Positions 1 to 10,922 of a stretch of 64,000 nt of DNA are shown here, piece by piece. Each line of letters starts with the position of its first letter. Position 1 is the stretch's first letter. The position numbers and the translations under genes were made by a program. The stretch spans positions 186,001 to 250,000 of the forward strand of contig MEDY01000004.1 of assembly GCA_001724265.1 (NCBI GenBank). The letters run 5' to 3'. The notes below the pieces were generated by a model, which was given only the letters and a program-made list of their open reading frames with translations, had not been told where the DNA came from and searched no databases. The DNA comes from Rhizaria sp. SCN 62-66 (Eukaryota > Rhizaria, unplaced).

Positions 1-3000
1 GCGCAGCCGAGGCGGCGGGTGTCGGCGCGGTCAGAGAGAGCGAGTGCGCCTGCGCATGTGCTTGAGCGGGCGGCTGCGTTCCTGCGGCCGCAGCGCTGCC
101 CGGCAGCGGTGCGACGGTCGGCGACGCGGGCCGGTCCGCGCCGCGCTGGCCGGGGCCGGAGCCGGTGCCCGTGGGCAGCAAGGGCGGGGAGAGCGGGCGG
201 CGTGCGGGCGGCAGCTGCGGGCTCGCGTGCCGGCTCAGGGTCGGCGAGCCGCGCGCGGGCGTGAGCGACGGGGACGTCGCCGGCACTGAGCTCGCTGCCG
301 CGACGGGCGCAGACGCCAGAGACAGCGGGGGCACCGCGCCGAGCCCGCGCGCAGCAGCGCCGCGCCGGCCGGCCGCCAGAGGCGTGTTGGCGCCGCTCGC
401 GCCGGGGCCGGACGCAGCGGCTGCGGGCAGCGCGGGAGAGCCAGCAGGCGCGGACGCGGCGGCAGTCATGGCGACGGGGCCGAGCGAGGGCGAGGGTGGC
501 GCAGCGGCGCCCCCGCGCGCGACAGTGCGCGTGCTGAGCACAGAGCCACGCAGCAGCAACGCCGCAGCAGCCGCGGTTGAGCTGGCCGCGAACAGCGCGT
601 CACCGCGTCCGCGACCGGTGGCACGAGTGCGCGCGCGCTGCGCAGGCGTTGCGGCGCCGCTAGCAGTGCCGTAGCCCTGCCCGTAGCCTTGGCCGTAGCT
701 GGGGCTTGAGCTCTGCCAGGGGTTGTAGTTGCGCACGCGCGCAGGCGAGGTGAACAGACTGCTACTGCTGGTGCTGCCGACCTTGGGGCTGTCGCCGGGC
801 GCTGGCGGGCTGTAACGCGCGCCCGCGCCGCCGCCACCACTGCCGCGCACCGGTGTGGCGAGCGTCGCCACGCCGGCGTCGCCGGTGTTGACGGGCGCGT
901 TCGCGAACACCGCGCGCTGCGGCAGCGCGAGGTCCGCGGCGTCGGGCAGCAGGAGCGCCAAGTGAGACAGCGAGCCGCCCATGTTGCCGGCCGACTGAGC
1001 ACTAGCGGTGTCTGTACCCGCGTTCGTGATGACAGGACCGCCCCCAAGCGAGCTGCTGGTTGACAGTGCACGCATCAGTCCCGTGGCGCCCGCATCTACG
1101 GCAACTGCACCGGCTGCTGTCTGCACGGATGCCGAGACAGACGTAGATGCAGAGGGGGCGTCGGTGGAGCCAGAGAGCGACCGCATGTCGGCCTTCCACG
1201 CGCGCACACGGGCGGCCGCGGCCTGCAGAGCGGTCGGCGCGGGCGGCGACGGCGACGGCGACGGCGTGCGCGGCGAGGCCAGTACAGGCGGGGAGTCAGC
1301 GACAGAGGCGTTGGCAGCAGCGAGCGTAGCGGCCTCGGACGCGGAGCGCAACACAGAAGGACGGGCGCGGGGTGCGACTGTGGGCGCAGGCAGGAACGTC
1401 GTCAGTCGAGGACCTGTGATGTGTGACTGCATTGGATCAGCGACCATTGGACTGTCCTCAGCTTCAACATCGTTGGTGATGTCAGTGTCCGGGTTGACAT
1501 CAGCATCGTTGTAAGCAACTACATCTCCAGCGATCGGCAGCAGCGTGCTGTTGCTCTCGGCAGAACGCGCTGGCACGACAGTGTCGGTCCCAACAAACGC
1601 AGACGCGGATGCAGTGGCGGGCGCGGGACGGAAGCCCAGCGCAGAGAACGAAGCAGTGCGCAGCGCATGCACCGGTGTCGCCGCGGCTGACTGCGTTGCA
1701 GGCTGCACAACGCCGTGTGTGGCGGAATGCGAGGGCGACAGTGTGGGGGACGGCACAGGCGAGGGCGACGGCGCAACACCACAAAGCCCGGCAACATCAA
1801 CAGCGGCCACACTCGCGGTGGCGCCAGGCACGGGCGCGGGCACGGGCGATGATGCAGTTCGGAGGAACGGCGTCGCGCCGGCAAAAGCTGGCGCGGGGCG
1901 CGGCGCCACTTGGGTCCGCGGCGCCGCGCCCGCCCTCGTCTTGGGCTTGGTCTTCGCCGCGGCGTCGCGCGGGGAGCGCTGCACCCGCGTCGCGCGGCGC
2001 GGCGGAGGGTCGGCGTTGAACGCGCCGGTGGCGATCGCACTGGCGGGCTCGCCCGCGGGCTGGCCGGCCGCCATGCGCAGCAGCTCGGCCGCGGTCACGG
2101 GCTCCGAGGTCCCGCTCGCGCTCGCGGCCGCACTCGCGGCAGCCAGGCTGGAGCTGGCGGGGCGCGGGCGCGCGCGGCCGGAGAGTGCAACGCGTGGCAG
2201 CAGCGCGAGCGCGAGCCCATCGATGGCGGCCGCGAGGCGCGCGCGGCGGCGCAGTTCGGCGCGCGCGTCCAGCACAGGTACTAGCACCGGCACCAGCGCG
2301 CACTCGTCGGCGTTGTTGGACGCTGAGCTACTCTTGCTGTTGCTCGTCATGTTCGCATCTCCAGTTAAAGTCTCGGGGCTGTTGCTGGAGACGGGCACAG
2401 GGACCTTAATGCGCACAGTGCGGCCGGACTCAGCGTCCACAACAAGGCGGTCTTCGAGGAGATACGCCGTCTCTTTGACTCCGTGACGCCTCGAAGCGGC
2501 AGTGTCAGCATCGGTGTCAGTGTCGGCACCGCCAGTGTTTGCCCAGTCGCTTGACTCAGCGCCTTTGTGCGCATCACTGTCATCCTCGCTATCGTCGTCT
2601 TCGTCTTCGTCCTCGGCGTCGCACGACTCTTCTTCATCGTCATCGTCATCGTCGTCATCATCATCATCGTCGTCAGAGGAAACACCAGCAAGCCAGGCAG
2701 GGCGACTCTTGCGCTTGTCCTTATTGCCCTTCGCAGCAGCTGCCTTGTCCTTGGTCGCTTTGGCGGCGGCAACTGCAGCCTCTGTCTTGGCGGCCGCCTT
2801 GGTCAACGGCGCCACAGCAGCAGGAGTAGACTTGCCCTTCCCGCGTGCCGAAGAGGCGGCAGCGGGACTTGGCGCAGCTTTGCCGCGGCCACGCACCGCG
2901 AATGCCTTTTCCTCCTCCTCTTCTTCTTCGTCGTCGTCATCGTCGTCGTCGTCTTCGTCGAAGTCGCCCGCATGGCCCGCGCCGCGCCAGCGCCCCGCCC

Positions 3001-5119
3001 GGGCGCCCGCCTGCGCCGCGGCGACCGCGAAGCGCTGCGCGCTCGCTCGGGCGACGAGCTCCTGCTCGATGTCGGCTGCCAGACGCGCCGCGTCGCCCAG
3101 CAGCTGCTCGGCCCACGCGTCGCGCCCCGACGGTGCCGTGCCGACGTTCGCGGCGTTTGCACTCGCGTCCGCGGCGGCCGCGACACTGGAGCCGACGGAC
3201 GCGCTCGGGACGGCGACTTTGCGCACATGCCGGCTGTAGAAGCCCACGGTGCTGCTGCTGTTGCCCGCAGTCGGCGCCCCGCTTGCCGCCGCTGCGGGGC
3301 CCGCCGTGACCGCCGCCGCTGTGACGCACTCGTCGCCAGAGGTCGTGAAGGCCAGCCCCAGGGGCGCGCCGGCGACCGCTGCGCCCCCACTCGCGCCAGC
3401 GTCGGTGGCGCTCAGGCCCAGGTAGCCGTTGCTGTTGCTGTTGCTGTTGCTGCGCGCGCTGAGACTGGGCCCGCCGCTGAGCGTGGGGCCCCCGCCGCTG
3501 AGGCTCGCGCCGCTGAGACTGCGGGACGCCAGCAGGGCGAGCGGGGTCAGCAGTGCGGAGACGGTGTTGCTCACGCCGCCGCCGTATGCGCACTGCCCAG
3601 TCGCGTTCGCATTGGCACCGACGCCCGAGCCCGAGCCCGAGCCCGAGCCAGTGCCGGTGGGAGTGCCAGTGAGGTGCGGGGAGGCGGCGACGCGCGCGCC
3701 GACGGGGCTCGTTGCAGCGCCGTCGCCGGCCGTAAAAGCCTTACCCAACGTGACGTCGCTTGTGTTCGGGTTCGTGGTGGCGGTGCTTTCGTGATTCATA
3801 TTGTCTTGATCGCTGTCATCGTCGAGGCCGTCGTCGATGTCGTTGTCGTCGTCCGCGTCAGCGTCACAGTCGCCGTCGTCGACATCGTCGCCATTCTCGT
3901 CGACACACTCAGGAGCCACCGCCGTCGCCACCCCCGTCTCAGCGTCCGCAGCAGCATCCGCCGCCGCAGCCGCGCTGGCAGCAGCCCTGCTGCGCTCCGC
4001 GCGTGCTGCCCTGGTCGCGTCCCTGCGCTGCTGTTTCGCGGCCGCGGCGGCGGCGGCCCTGGCGCGCACGCGCGCGTCGAGCGTGACGACTGCGGCCGTG
4101 GCGGCGGGCCCCAGCGGCGCGCTGTCGAGCCCTAGCCCGCAGCGGATCAGCGGCGAGCGCGCGTGCGCCGCCAGCCAGCGGGACAGCGGCGCGCCCGTGA
4201 CAGCGCCCGTGGTGGGGGCGGGGCAAGTGCTCCGGTCTAACGTCGGGGCGTTCCCGTCGCCAGTCCTGGTGCTGTGGCTGCGGCCGGTGCCGTTGCTTGC
4301 GGAGGCGGAGGCGGCGCGAGACGAGAGGGGCGAGCCGCTGAGCGGCGACAGGGCCAGGCCCGATCCGAGCGCGTCGCCGTTGCCAGTCGCGGCCACAGCA
4401 ATCCTCGCAGCGGCGCCGGCGGCCGGCGCAGTGACGCCGGCGCTGGTCGACGCCCCTGTCTGCGTCTGCGTCTGCAGAGTCTGCGCTGCGACCAAGGCCG
4501 CGTTGTTGGCGGGGTCGACTGGGCCGGGCGGGAGGCGCCACACGTCGAGCACAACCGTGCGCGGGTGCGTGGCGGCGAGGTGCGCGCGCCACAGCAGCGG
4601 CGCGCCCGCGGGGGCGAGCAACAACCCAGCCCAGAGGCGGCAGACGCGCGCCGCGGCGGGCAGCGCGCGCGCCGGGAGGAAGAGCCAGATGAGCTCCAGC
4701 AGCGGCGCGGGCAGCGACGCGAAGCACGCACGGCGGGCCGGCGCCGCGGCGGGAACGAGGGCAGAGGCCGCAGCTGCCTCGGCCGATGTAGACGCAGAGG
4801 CCGCATGTGCGTTATGATTGTTGTTGCTGCTGAGACTGAGCGCTGTTGTGGACGGGAGGGCGGTGGGACTGAGCACGGGCGTGGCCAGCGCGGCAGTGTA
4901 CCTGGAGGCGGACGCGGCAACCCGGGCGACAGTCGCGGTAGCGAGCTCACGTGCGTAGACACTATCGCCGTCGTCGTCTTTGCCCGCCTTGTTGTCGCTG
5001 TCGTCATTGTCACTGTCCGAGGATGAGGAGGAAGAGTCGGGCGCGTGGGGCAGACGGCGCCGGTACCGAGGGTCGCCGACAAAGCGGACCTGCTTGAATC
5101 CGCGGGCAGGTGCGCTCAT
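1..5119 (-). CDS. F-box protein, large, low complexity (3' end outside window)
   Basis: One uninterrupted frame of 1706 codons runs from an ATG at 5119 off the left edge. It starts MSAPARGFKQVRFVGDPRYR, followed by an acidic Ser/Asp stretch. At about residues 131-180 there is an F-box-like segment: FASLPAPLLELIWLFLP, then AAARVCRLWAGLL and a PLLWRAHL tail. F-boxes bind Skp1 in SCF ubiquitin ligases, so substrate-adaptor function is inferred. The rest is Ala/Ser/Gly-rich with an Ala/Arg/Gln coiled-coil-like stretch and two poly-Asp/Glu blocks (near 2590-2680 and 2910-2960). I see no substrate-binding repeats in the visible part. The frame has no TAG, TAA or TGA. It is divergent from NAMPT. The coding call is firm; the F-box call is moderate. 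Confidence 0.65.
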   Translation of the reverse strand, partial: MSAPARGFKQVRFVGDPRYRRRLPHAPDSSSSSSDSDNDDSDNKAGKDDDGDSVYARELATATVARVAASASRYTAALATPVLSPTALPSTTALSLSSNNNHNAHAASASTSAEAAAASALVPAAAPARRACFASLPAPLLELIWLFLPARALPAAARVCRLWAGLLLAPAGAPLLWRAHLAATHPRTVVLDVWRLPPGPVDPANNAALVAAQTLQTQTQTGASTSAGVTAPAAGAAARIAVAATGNGDALGSGLALSPLSGSPLSSRAASASASNGTGRSHSTRTGDGNAPTLDRSTCPAPTTGAVTGAPLSRWLAAHARSPLIRCGLGLDSAPLGPAATAAVVTLDARVRARAAAAAAAKQQRRDATRAARAERSRAAASAAAAADAAADAETGVATAVAPECVDENGDDVDDGDCDADADDDNDIDDGLDDDSDQDNMNHESTATTNPNTSDVTLGKAFTAGDGAATSPVGARVAASPHLTGTPTGTGSGSGSGSGVGANANATGQCAYGGGVSNTVSALLTPLALLASRSLSGASLSGGGPTLSGGPSLSARSNSNSNSNGYLGLSATDAGASGGAAVAGAPLGLAFTTSGDECVTAAAVTAGPAAAASGAPTAGNSSSTVGFYSRHVRKVAVPSASVGSSVAAAADASANAANVGTAPSGRDAWAEQLLGDAARLAADIEQELVARASAQRFAVAAAQAGARAGRWRGAGHAGDFDEDDDDDDDDEEEEEEEKAFAVRGRGKAAPSPAAASSARGKGKSTPAAVAPLTKAAAKTEAAVAAAKATKDKAAAAKGNKDKRKSRPAWLAGVSSDDDDDDDDDDDDDEEESCDAEDEDEDDDSEDDSDAHKGAESSDWANTGGADTDTDADTAASRRHGVKETAYLLEDRLVVDAESGRTVRIKVPVPVSSNSPETLTGDANMTSNSKSSSASNNADECALVPVLVPVLDARAELRRRARLAAAIDGLALALLPRVALSGRARPRPASSSLAAASAAASASGTSEPVTAAELLRMAAGQPAGEPASAIATGAFNADPPPRRATRVQRSPRDAAAKTKPKTRAGAAPRTQVAPRPAPAFAGATPFLRTASSPVPAPVPGATASVAAVDVAGLCGVAPSPSPVPSPTLSPSHSATHGVVQPATQSAAATPVHALRTASFSALGFRPAPATASASAFVGTDTVVPARSAESNSTLLPIAGDVVAYNDADVNPDTDITNDVEAEDSPMVADPMQSHITGPRLTTFLPAPTVAPRARPSVLRSASEAATLAAANASVADSPPVLASPRTPSPSPSPPAPTALQAAAARVRAWKADMRSLSGSTDAPSASTSVSASVQTAAGAVAVDAGATGLMRALSTSSSLGGGPVITNAGTDTASAQSAGNMGGSLSHLALLLPDAADLALPQRAVFANAPVNTGDAGVATLATPVRGSGGGGAGARYSPPAPGDSPKVGSTSSSSLFTSPARVRNYNPWQSSSPSYGQGYGQGYGTASGAATPAQRARTRATGRGRGDALFAASSTAAAAALLLRGSVLSTRTVARGGAAAPPSPSLGPVAMTAAASAPAGSPALPAAAASGPGASGANTPLAAGRRGAAARGLGAVPPLSLASAPVAAASSVPATSPSLTPARGSPTLSRHASPQLPPARRPLSPPLLPTGTGSGPGQRGADRPASPTVAPLPGSAAAAGTQPPAQAHAQAHSLSLTAPTPAASAA
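2590..2682 (-). repeat. GAC/GAT repeat encoding poly-Asp
   Basis: Degenerate GAY/GAR triplets on the minus strand encode an acidic run inside the partial F-box protein, flanked by AWLAGVSS. A second block sits near 2910-2960. They are in-frame coding microsatellites, not intergenic repeats. Confidence 0.7.
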
Positions 5120-6555
5120 AGAAAAATGAGGCAAACACTCCGCAGTGAGCGGGGTGGCTTCTGTTCGCGCGGGTGTCGGTCTGGGGAGCAAGCTACTTGA
5201 TGGAAGAGCGGGTTGCGCAAGAGGTTCAATAAGCTGAGTACGACGTCACAGTCTCCGTAGAATAGCACATAGTCCAAGTATCAAATAAAAATTGCAATAT
5301 TTGCTCCGGAGAAACTAAGATTATTTGTTAAAGTGATGTAGTTGGCGATGAGTACTTCTTCTAGTTATTGTCGCGCCTTTGGCCTCGAGCGAAGCAAAAC
5401 TCGTTTGTGGTGGGAATAAACTTTCACTTAGTAAGCGACCATATCTCTGCAACCATTCAACCTCACACAACTACTATAGGGTATCTACCAAAATTACACG
5501 TGTTGGTAGAAGTCATACTTCGCCGCGCGGCTATGCTACCGATATTAATGCACTTTAGTCTAATTGCTCGAAGTTTTGTGGTTGATATCGTCACTACACA
5601 CGACCTTCTCTGCGTGCGAAGCAATATGTTCACATCAGGACACTCACTGACAGTAGTCACACTAACATTCTTCGTATAATAACAGTTCGACCTTCTGGCT
5701 GCGCGCGAATCATACGTCGCTGCTCGCTGTAATAGCTTGCGTAACAGTCGACGACTCAAAAATCTAACTTTCGGACGACTATAACACGAGGAAGTTATTG
5801 CAGAGTACATATTGTTCTCCGTGGTTTACTACATCGTCAAACACCACAGCGCACCAACTTTGTTTCTTCCCTTCATGTGATCATGGCATGGCGATGCATG
5901 TCCACACCGAAAACTGATCATCAATGTAAGGGCATCACGAACCCACACCCAGTGCTTTACAGCGAAGACCATTGCTTGGGAAAAAATAATCAGTTAACAT
6001 GTCTAACACCACAGGAAAATGACGACTTCACAGAAGTCTTTTAAAAAATAAGCTATATGGTTCTCAATAACCTGCCATACGTACGTTTTCCACGTCTGCG
6101 AGCCATGGTTGACTAGCCCACGGTCACCCTACCCCCCCCCCGAAACTCACCAGTAGCTCTTTTGCTGCTTTTAAAAATGCGTTCTCTGCATTTTCTGTCC
6201 GTGTCTTCGAAGTGAAGAGGTAATATTCAATAATATGCGTGGTTTTATGTGCTTTATTTGAAATGAAACCTTGATCTGGGACAACTATTGAGGTCTAGTG
6301 GCTTCATAAGCGGGGCGATATCTCGACCAACCTGTTTCATTTCTTTTGAGCTCTTCTATCGGCTGGTGGACAGGCTATATTCCCACAAGCGTGCTCTATC
6401 ACAGTGATTGTCTACAAAACCAACTTAATTATTTCACAAATTTGTCTTATTTTCTTCCTACCCCTCTTTCTGTTGCACTGTCGCGTCGGTTTCGCACATT
6501 GGTTTTTGCTGCCCACCACAAACGATAAAACACGATTCCCAGCTTCTAGCTTACC
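5120..6555. other. AT-rich divergent spacer upstream of the F-box gene and NAMPT
   Basis: No gene is supported here; short open frames lack the GC-rich codon bias of the real genes. It must hold the 5' UTRs and promoters of both flanking genes. A run of ten C lies at 6132-6141. A GTACGT hexamer at 6081-6086 matches this genome's intron donor and could mark a 5' UTR intron of NAMPT ending near 6549 (TTCTAG), but nothing proves it. Confidence 0.5.
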
Positions 6556-8133
6556 ATGCTGCGCGCGCCCCCGCTGCCGTTTGCCGTGCTGACGGACTCG
6601 TACAAGTCCAATCATTATCTGCAGTACCCCGCTGTGACCGCCATGGTTGCCTACGGCGAGTTCCGCGGCCCCTACGAGAAGGACTCGACCGACACCCGCA
6701 TGGTCTTCTACGGCATGCGGCACCTCATCGAGAACTACATCGCTGTCCGCTGGACCGTCGAGGACGTCGCGCGCGTTGAGGCATTTTACGCCACGCACTC
6801 GGCGGGCGCCACTCCGATGTCGTTCCCCAAGGAGCTGTTCCTGAAGTTCATCGCGGAGAACGACGGCTACCTGCCCATCACGATCCAGGCCCTGCCGGAG
6901 GGCACCGTGGTCAACGCGCGCACGCCCGTGTACCAGCTCACGGCCACGGGTGAGTACGCGCGCCTGGCGACGTACCTGGAGACACTGCTCACGCAGGTCT
7001 GGTATCCGACGACGGTGGCCACGCTCTCCCGCCGCGCGCGCCAGCTCATCGCCGATGCCTTCGCCACCTCGGTCGACGCCGACTCCATGTTCCTCCTCGA
7101 CTCGCGGCTTCACGACTTTGGCTTCCGCGGCTGCACGTCCGTCGAGCAGTCAGTCATCGGTGGCACCGCACACCTGCTTAACTTTAACGGCACTGACACG
7201 CTCGCGGCCGCGTTCCACGCGCAGTACGTGCTCAACGGCGGCAAGCCCGTGGGCTTCTCGGTCCCGGCCTCGGAGCACTCGGTGATGACCTCCTGGCCCA
7301 CGGAGGAGGAGGCGATGCGCCACATGATCTCCACCTTCGGCGGCCCGGGCGCGGTCTTCTCGATCGTGATGGACTCGTACGACTACGAGAACGCGCTCTA
7401 CAACGTGCTGCCCAAGGTGGCGGCGCAGCACCTGGCCAAGGGTGGCGTTATGGTGCTCCGGCCCGACTCGGGCGACCCGGTCAAGTGCGTGCTGCAGGCG
7501 CTCGACGCGTGTGAGAAGGCCTTTGGCGTCACGGTCAACAGCAAGGGCTACAAGGTGATCAACGCGAGCGGCGTGCTGCAGGGCGACGGCATCAACATCG
7601 GCACCATCAAGACCATCTTGGCCGCCGTACTCGAGGCCGGCTACTCGGCGCAGTGCGTGTGCTTTGGCATGGGCGGCGGGCTGCTGCAGAAGGTGAACCG
7701 CGACACGATGGCGTTCGCGACCAAGCTCTCGCACATCGTCACGCCCGACGGCGCAGAGGTCGATATCATGAAGCGGCCCAAGACGGACGGCGGCAAGATC
7801 TCCTTCCCGGGCCGCCTGCAGGTGCGCCGCTGCCCCGCCACGGGCGCACCTACGGCGTACCCCGTGCTGGCCGACGGCAGCTCGCCCGCGGACGTCGACG
7901 GCGTGGGGCCGGACCTGCTAGAGGTCGTTTACGACTGCGGGCCTGTCAAGGACCTCGCGTGGCCGCTCTTCGACGAGATTAAGGCGCGCGTGGAGAAGCA
8001 GTGGGCCGAGGTGCCCCGCAAGCACAGCCCCATCTCGGCCGCGCTGCAGACCAAGATCGACAACTGGCGCCCCTACGCCCACCTGGAGGCCAAGAAGGAC
8101 GACGAGGACGACTGCAAGAAGTGCAAGGAGTAA
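6556..8133 (+). CDS. NAMPT: Nicotinamide phosphoribosyltransferase
   Basis: 525 residues, intronless, ending TAA; the human enzyme has 491. It makes nicotinamide mononucleotide from nicotinamide and PRPP, the committed step of NAD salvage. Family motifs appear in order: LTDSYKSNHYLQYP near the N-terminus (human TDSYKVTHYKQYP), LPEGTVV, WYPTTVAT, LHDFGFRGCTS (substrate Phe and Arg), FNGTDTLAA, ASEHSVMTSW (catalytic His), VLRPDSGDP (PRPP-binding Arg/Asp), QGDGINI and FGMGGGLLQK. All expected active-site residues are present. Family homology begins within about ten residues of the ATG, so the start is secure. The C-terminus is a charged Asp/Glu/Lys tail. It is divergent from the F-box gene. Confidence 0.95.
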   Translation: MLRAPPLPFAVLTDSYKSNHYLQYPAVTAMVAYGEFRGPYEKDSTDTRMVFYGMRHLIENYIAVRWTVEDVARVEAFYATHSAGATPMSFPKELFLKFIAENDGYLPITIQALPEGTVVNARTPVYQLTATGEYARLATYLETLLTQVWYPTTVATLSRRARQLIADAFATSVDADSMFLLDSRLHDFGFRGCTSVEQSVIGGTAHLLNFNGTDTLAAAFHAQYVLNGGKPVGFSVPASEHSVMTSWPTEEEAMRHMISTFGGPGAVFSIVMDSYDYENALYNVLPKVAAQHLAKGGVMVLRPDSGDPVKCVLQALDACEKAFGVTVNSKGYKVINASGVLQGDGINIGTIKTILAAVLEAGYSAQCVCFGMGGGLLQKVNRDTMAFATKLSHIVTPDGAEVDIMKRPKTDGGKISFPGRLQVRRCPATGAPTAYPVLADGSSPADVDGVGPDLLEVVYDCGPVKDLAWPLFDEIKARVEKQWAEVPRKHSPISAALQTKIDNWRPYAHLEAKKDDEDDCKKCKE

Positions 8134-9454
8134 GCTACTGTGAGTCAACTCTCTAATTTTCTCTCATCTGATTGCGTTTTTGACTGATGTGATTTTGCTG
8201 ATGTTCGGAGGCTGTATGAACTCCATCAGCAAGTCTTTCATCATGAGGCTCAGAAAATCAACACAGTTCACATTTTTGCTTACCTTTTCTCAGACAGTCA
8301 CGCAGTCACAGTCGTGCCTCGTTTTTTCTTTTTCTTTTTGTCTCTTTGCTTTGTTTTGTCTTTTTCTTATTTGTCTGCTGTTGTTTCTGAATCAAACACC
8401 ACAATAGCGTCATGTTTACACATGTGACTCATTTGTCATATGGCACCATCTATGCTTCTGAACTCATTTTTTGTTCTTCAGCTTTCTGTCCTGCTTCGTT
8501 TTTGTTACACCCCCACCACCTTTTGTGTATTGTATTAATCACCAATCAATCCCACTGTGCGTAAGCGTGCACATCTTTGTTGCTGTTTCGTGCTTTGTCT
8601 ATGTGTCCGTGTTCCTTGATTTTAGACCTTGTTTTTCATTTTTTTGGAGTACTTATTCAACTTTTTAGCCTCTCAGCTTTTTCGATGAAAGAGTCTTTGT
8701 CTTGCACCCCGCATGACGCGGGCCCATGCAGATGTCCTTGCGGTGATGAATACATATCAAATTGCCCTGTACACCGAGGTTGCACTATCAAAAGGGATTA
8801 AAGGAAGGTTCCCGCTTAGTTGCCACCCAGTGCGAGAGTCCTTGAGTGCCCACAACGGAAAGAGGCAGACGGCACCCAATGACCCACATCGGGTCAAACA
8901 TAAGCTGGATCCCTCAGTATGCCTATCTATTGCGACGTGCGTTGGTCGCGAGCTGGTTTCTAAGTGGTATACCACACCCGTTGAGGGAAAGTTGTAGGGC
9001 TACAATTCAAGCTCTAGCATCCCAAATCCCGAGGCATAATACATACTCGCGTCTGGTGTGCTCGCTGTGAGCAGGTACGCAGAACATGGAACTCAAACAC
9101 CAGTAAGAATGCTCAGGCTGTCGAAGTTTTGGGAAGGAGACATTCCCATTGGTATACACATGTTTAGGAGCATTTTAAATAGCCACCAAGTGCAATCCAC
9201 CAAAATCACCTTGATGCATACGTGCTTATACTAAATGACGGATATACATGTGTATATCGTTGTAAATAGCTTGAGATCAAGTTTTACTCTCTTCCTGCTT
9301 CTCAATCGACCGACTGTGGTCGACTGACCGTGAGCCAGTCCCCCGCCTCCCGATAGTAGGAAGTCAGGCCGCGGGGGGTCCTCGGTCGTCGCAGAGAGAG
9401 CTCGACCAGTCCTCTCGAACCGTTCGCGCATTCACTTTTCGTGTGATAAGTACA
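8134..9454. other. AT-rich spacer between NAMPT and RPS14
   Basis: No gene supported. The first 300 bases after NAMPT are T-rich (8310-8400 especially), as expected for a 3' UTR and polyadenylation region. Bases 9300-9420 are richer in GC and carry repeated TCGACC/GGTCGA words, probably part of the RPS14 promoter or 5' UTR. No tRNA or 5S rRNA was recognised. Confidence 0.45.
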
Positions 9455-10356
9455 ATGGTACGTGTTCTAGTTCAGCCCTAAGATGGTTTGCTTCATATTG
9501 TTTCTATTTCGTTAGCCTACGCGTTTCTCCGCGGTCGTTTGCGCTCTATCCAGACGGTTTACCGGGCCAAGCACCCGCACTCGACTAGCCCTGTTCAACC
9601 CCACTTTGCTCGAGAGTAGCCCCCTGCTCTTTGGCGGTGCTGCGCTGCTTTGTGATACTTTTGCGCTGTTAGTAGACTCTTCATTCTAGCATATTGCCTC
9701 ATGCTGTCTTTTCCCACCCTCGTTTGTGCCTCCTCCGCGCCCTTCGCTCTCTCCCTTCATGTCGTCCCTTCCGTCTCGGTCCCTACAGTCTAAGACTCCC
9801 AAGGTCAGCTCTGGCGAGCAGGTGTTCGCCGTCGCGCACATCTACGCGTCCTTCAACGACACCCACATTCACGTCACCGACCTCACTGGCCGCGAGACCA
9901 TCGCCAAGTACACCGGTGGCATGAAGGTCAAGGCCGACCGCGACGAGTCCTCCCCCTACGCCGCCATGCTTGCCACCCAGGATGCTGCCGAGAAGGCCAA
10001 GTCCCGTGGCATCACCGCCGTCCACATCAAGCTCCGTGCTATGGGTGGCACCCGCACCAAGACCCCCGGCCCCGGTGCTCAGGCTGCCATCCGCGCCTTC
10101 GCCCGCTCCGGCCTCAAGCTCGGCCGCCTCGGTACGTTCCTTCACGCACTCCCTTCGTTCCCGCATGTGCGCCGCTCTCCCCACTGGGTATCTCGGTCCC
10201 GCGATTGCTTCACCGCCTTTCTCATGAGATATTCTTGCTCACCATCTTATTCGCTTTGATCCTGCTTTCGCTTTTCCCCCATCTACAGAGGATGTTACCC
10301 CCATCCCCACCGACACTACCCGTGCCAAGTCCGGCCACCGTGGTCGCCGTCTCTAA
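9455..10356 (+). CDS. RPS14: Ribosomal protein uS11 (RPS14), three exons
   Basis: Exons are 9455-9457 (the ATG alone), 9789-10131 and 10289-10356, giving exactly 137 residues, the length of yeast Rps14. The first intron (331 nt) begins GTACGT right after the ATG and ends CTACAG; the second (157 nt) begins GTACGT and ends CTACAG, splitting a Glu codon. The protein starts [16 protein letters not shown] and contains [35 protein letters not shown] and [13 protein letters not shown]. It ends [22 protein letters not shown], essentially the eukaryotic consensus. It is a 40S platform protein contacting 18S rRNA near the mRNA exit. An ATG-only first exon is common in ribosomal protein genes. Stop is TAA. 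Confidence 0.95.
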
Positions 10357-10922
10357 TTTAGCCGGCTCTAGAGAGATACTAATACAAGACATTGTAGCAT
10401 AATACCATTTTCCTCCCACCCTTGTACCTTAATTACGCTATCTGAAACGTCTCCGCCCTGCTTTGAGTCGTCAAGTCCTCTCTTTATGCTGTTTTTTTCA
10501 CGCCAATCCGTGCGCCAGTCTGAGCTTCACCAGCCAGCCAAGCGCGCCCGTTGCTGAACGAGGGCGCGAAGACCTGCATGGCCTTTTCGAGGCTCGCTGA
10601 GGACTCCGTTGTTTGGTCAAATTCGATGCTGTAGTCTTATGTATAGCGTCCATGACGCGGCCGCTTTATTCGCACTTGTAACGCGACTGCTTTAACCTTG
10701 CTCAAGACATATCTCACCTGCCCATGCTTTAACAGCCTAGTGGCTTGGGCTGCGTGCCAGATCTCTTTTTCAAAATTGCGACGTCTCACTTCAAGATTCT
10801 TTATCTGTTAACTTGTATTCCCTTATTACAGATTTGATCTAAACCATTTCTGTCATTGAATTTCTAGCTTGTCGTTGAATTGTCCTTCTGACGAGGTGTC
10901 AAAGGCCTGTCGTCCCCGCCTC
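10357..10922. other. Spacer between RPS14 and the 2253-residue protein gene
   Basis: Mixed-composition spacer holding the RPS14 3' UTR and the promoter of the next gene. No coding potential, RNA gene or repeat recognised. A CTTATTACAG at about 10822-10831 could be a 3' splice site of a 5' UTR intron; unproven. Confidence 0.4.

Noticed and set aside
1-5100. Several long open frames on the plus strand in the first 5 kb
   Set aside because: They are shadows of the 1706-codon minus-strand frame in GC-rich DNA; their translations are Arg/Ala/Pro mixtures without domains, and the minus frame contains an F-box.
6081-6549. A 5' UTR intron of NAMPT starting at GTACGT
   Set aside because: Donor and acceptor words are present but there is no coding frame to test the join, so it is not annotated.
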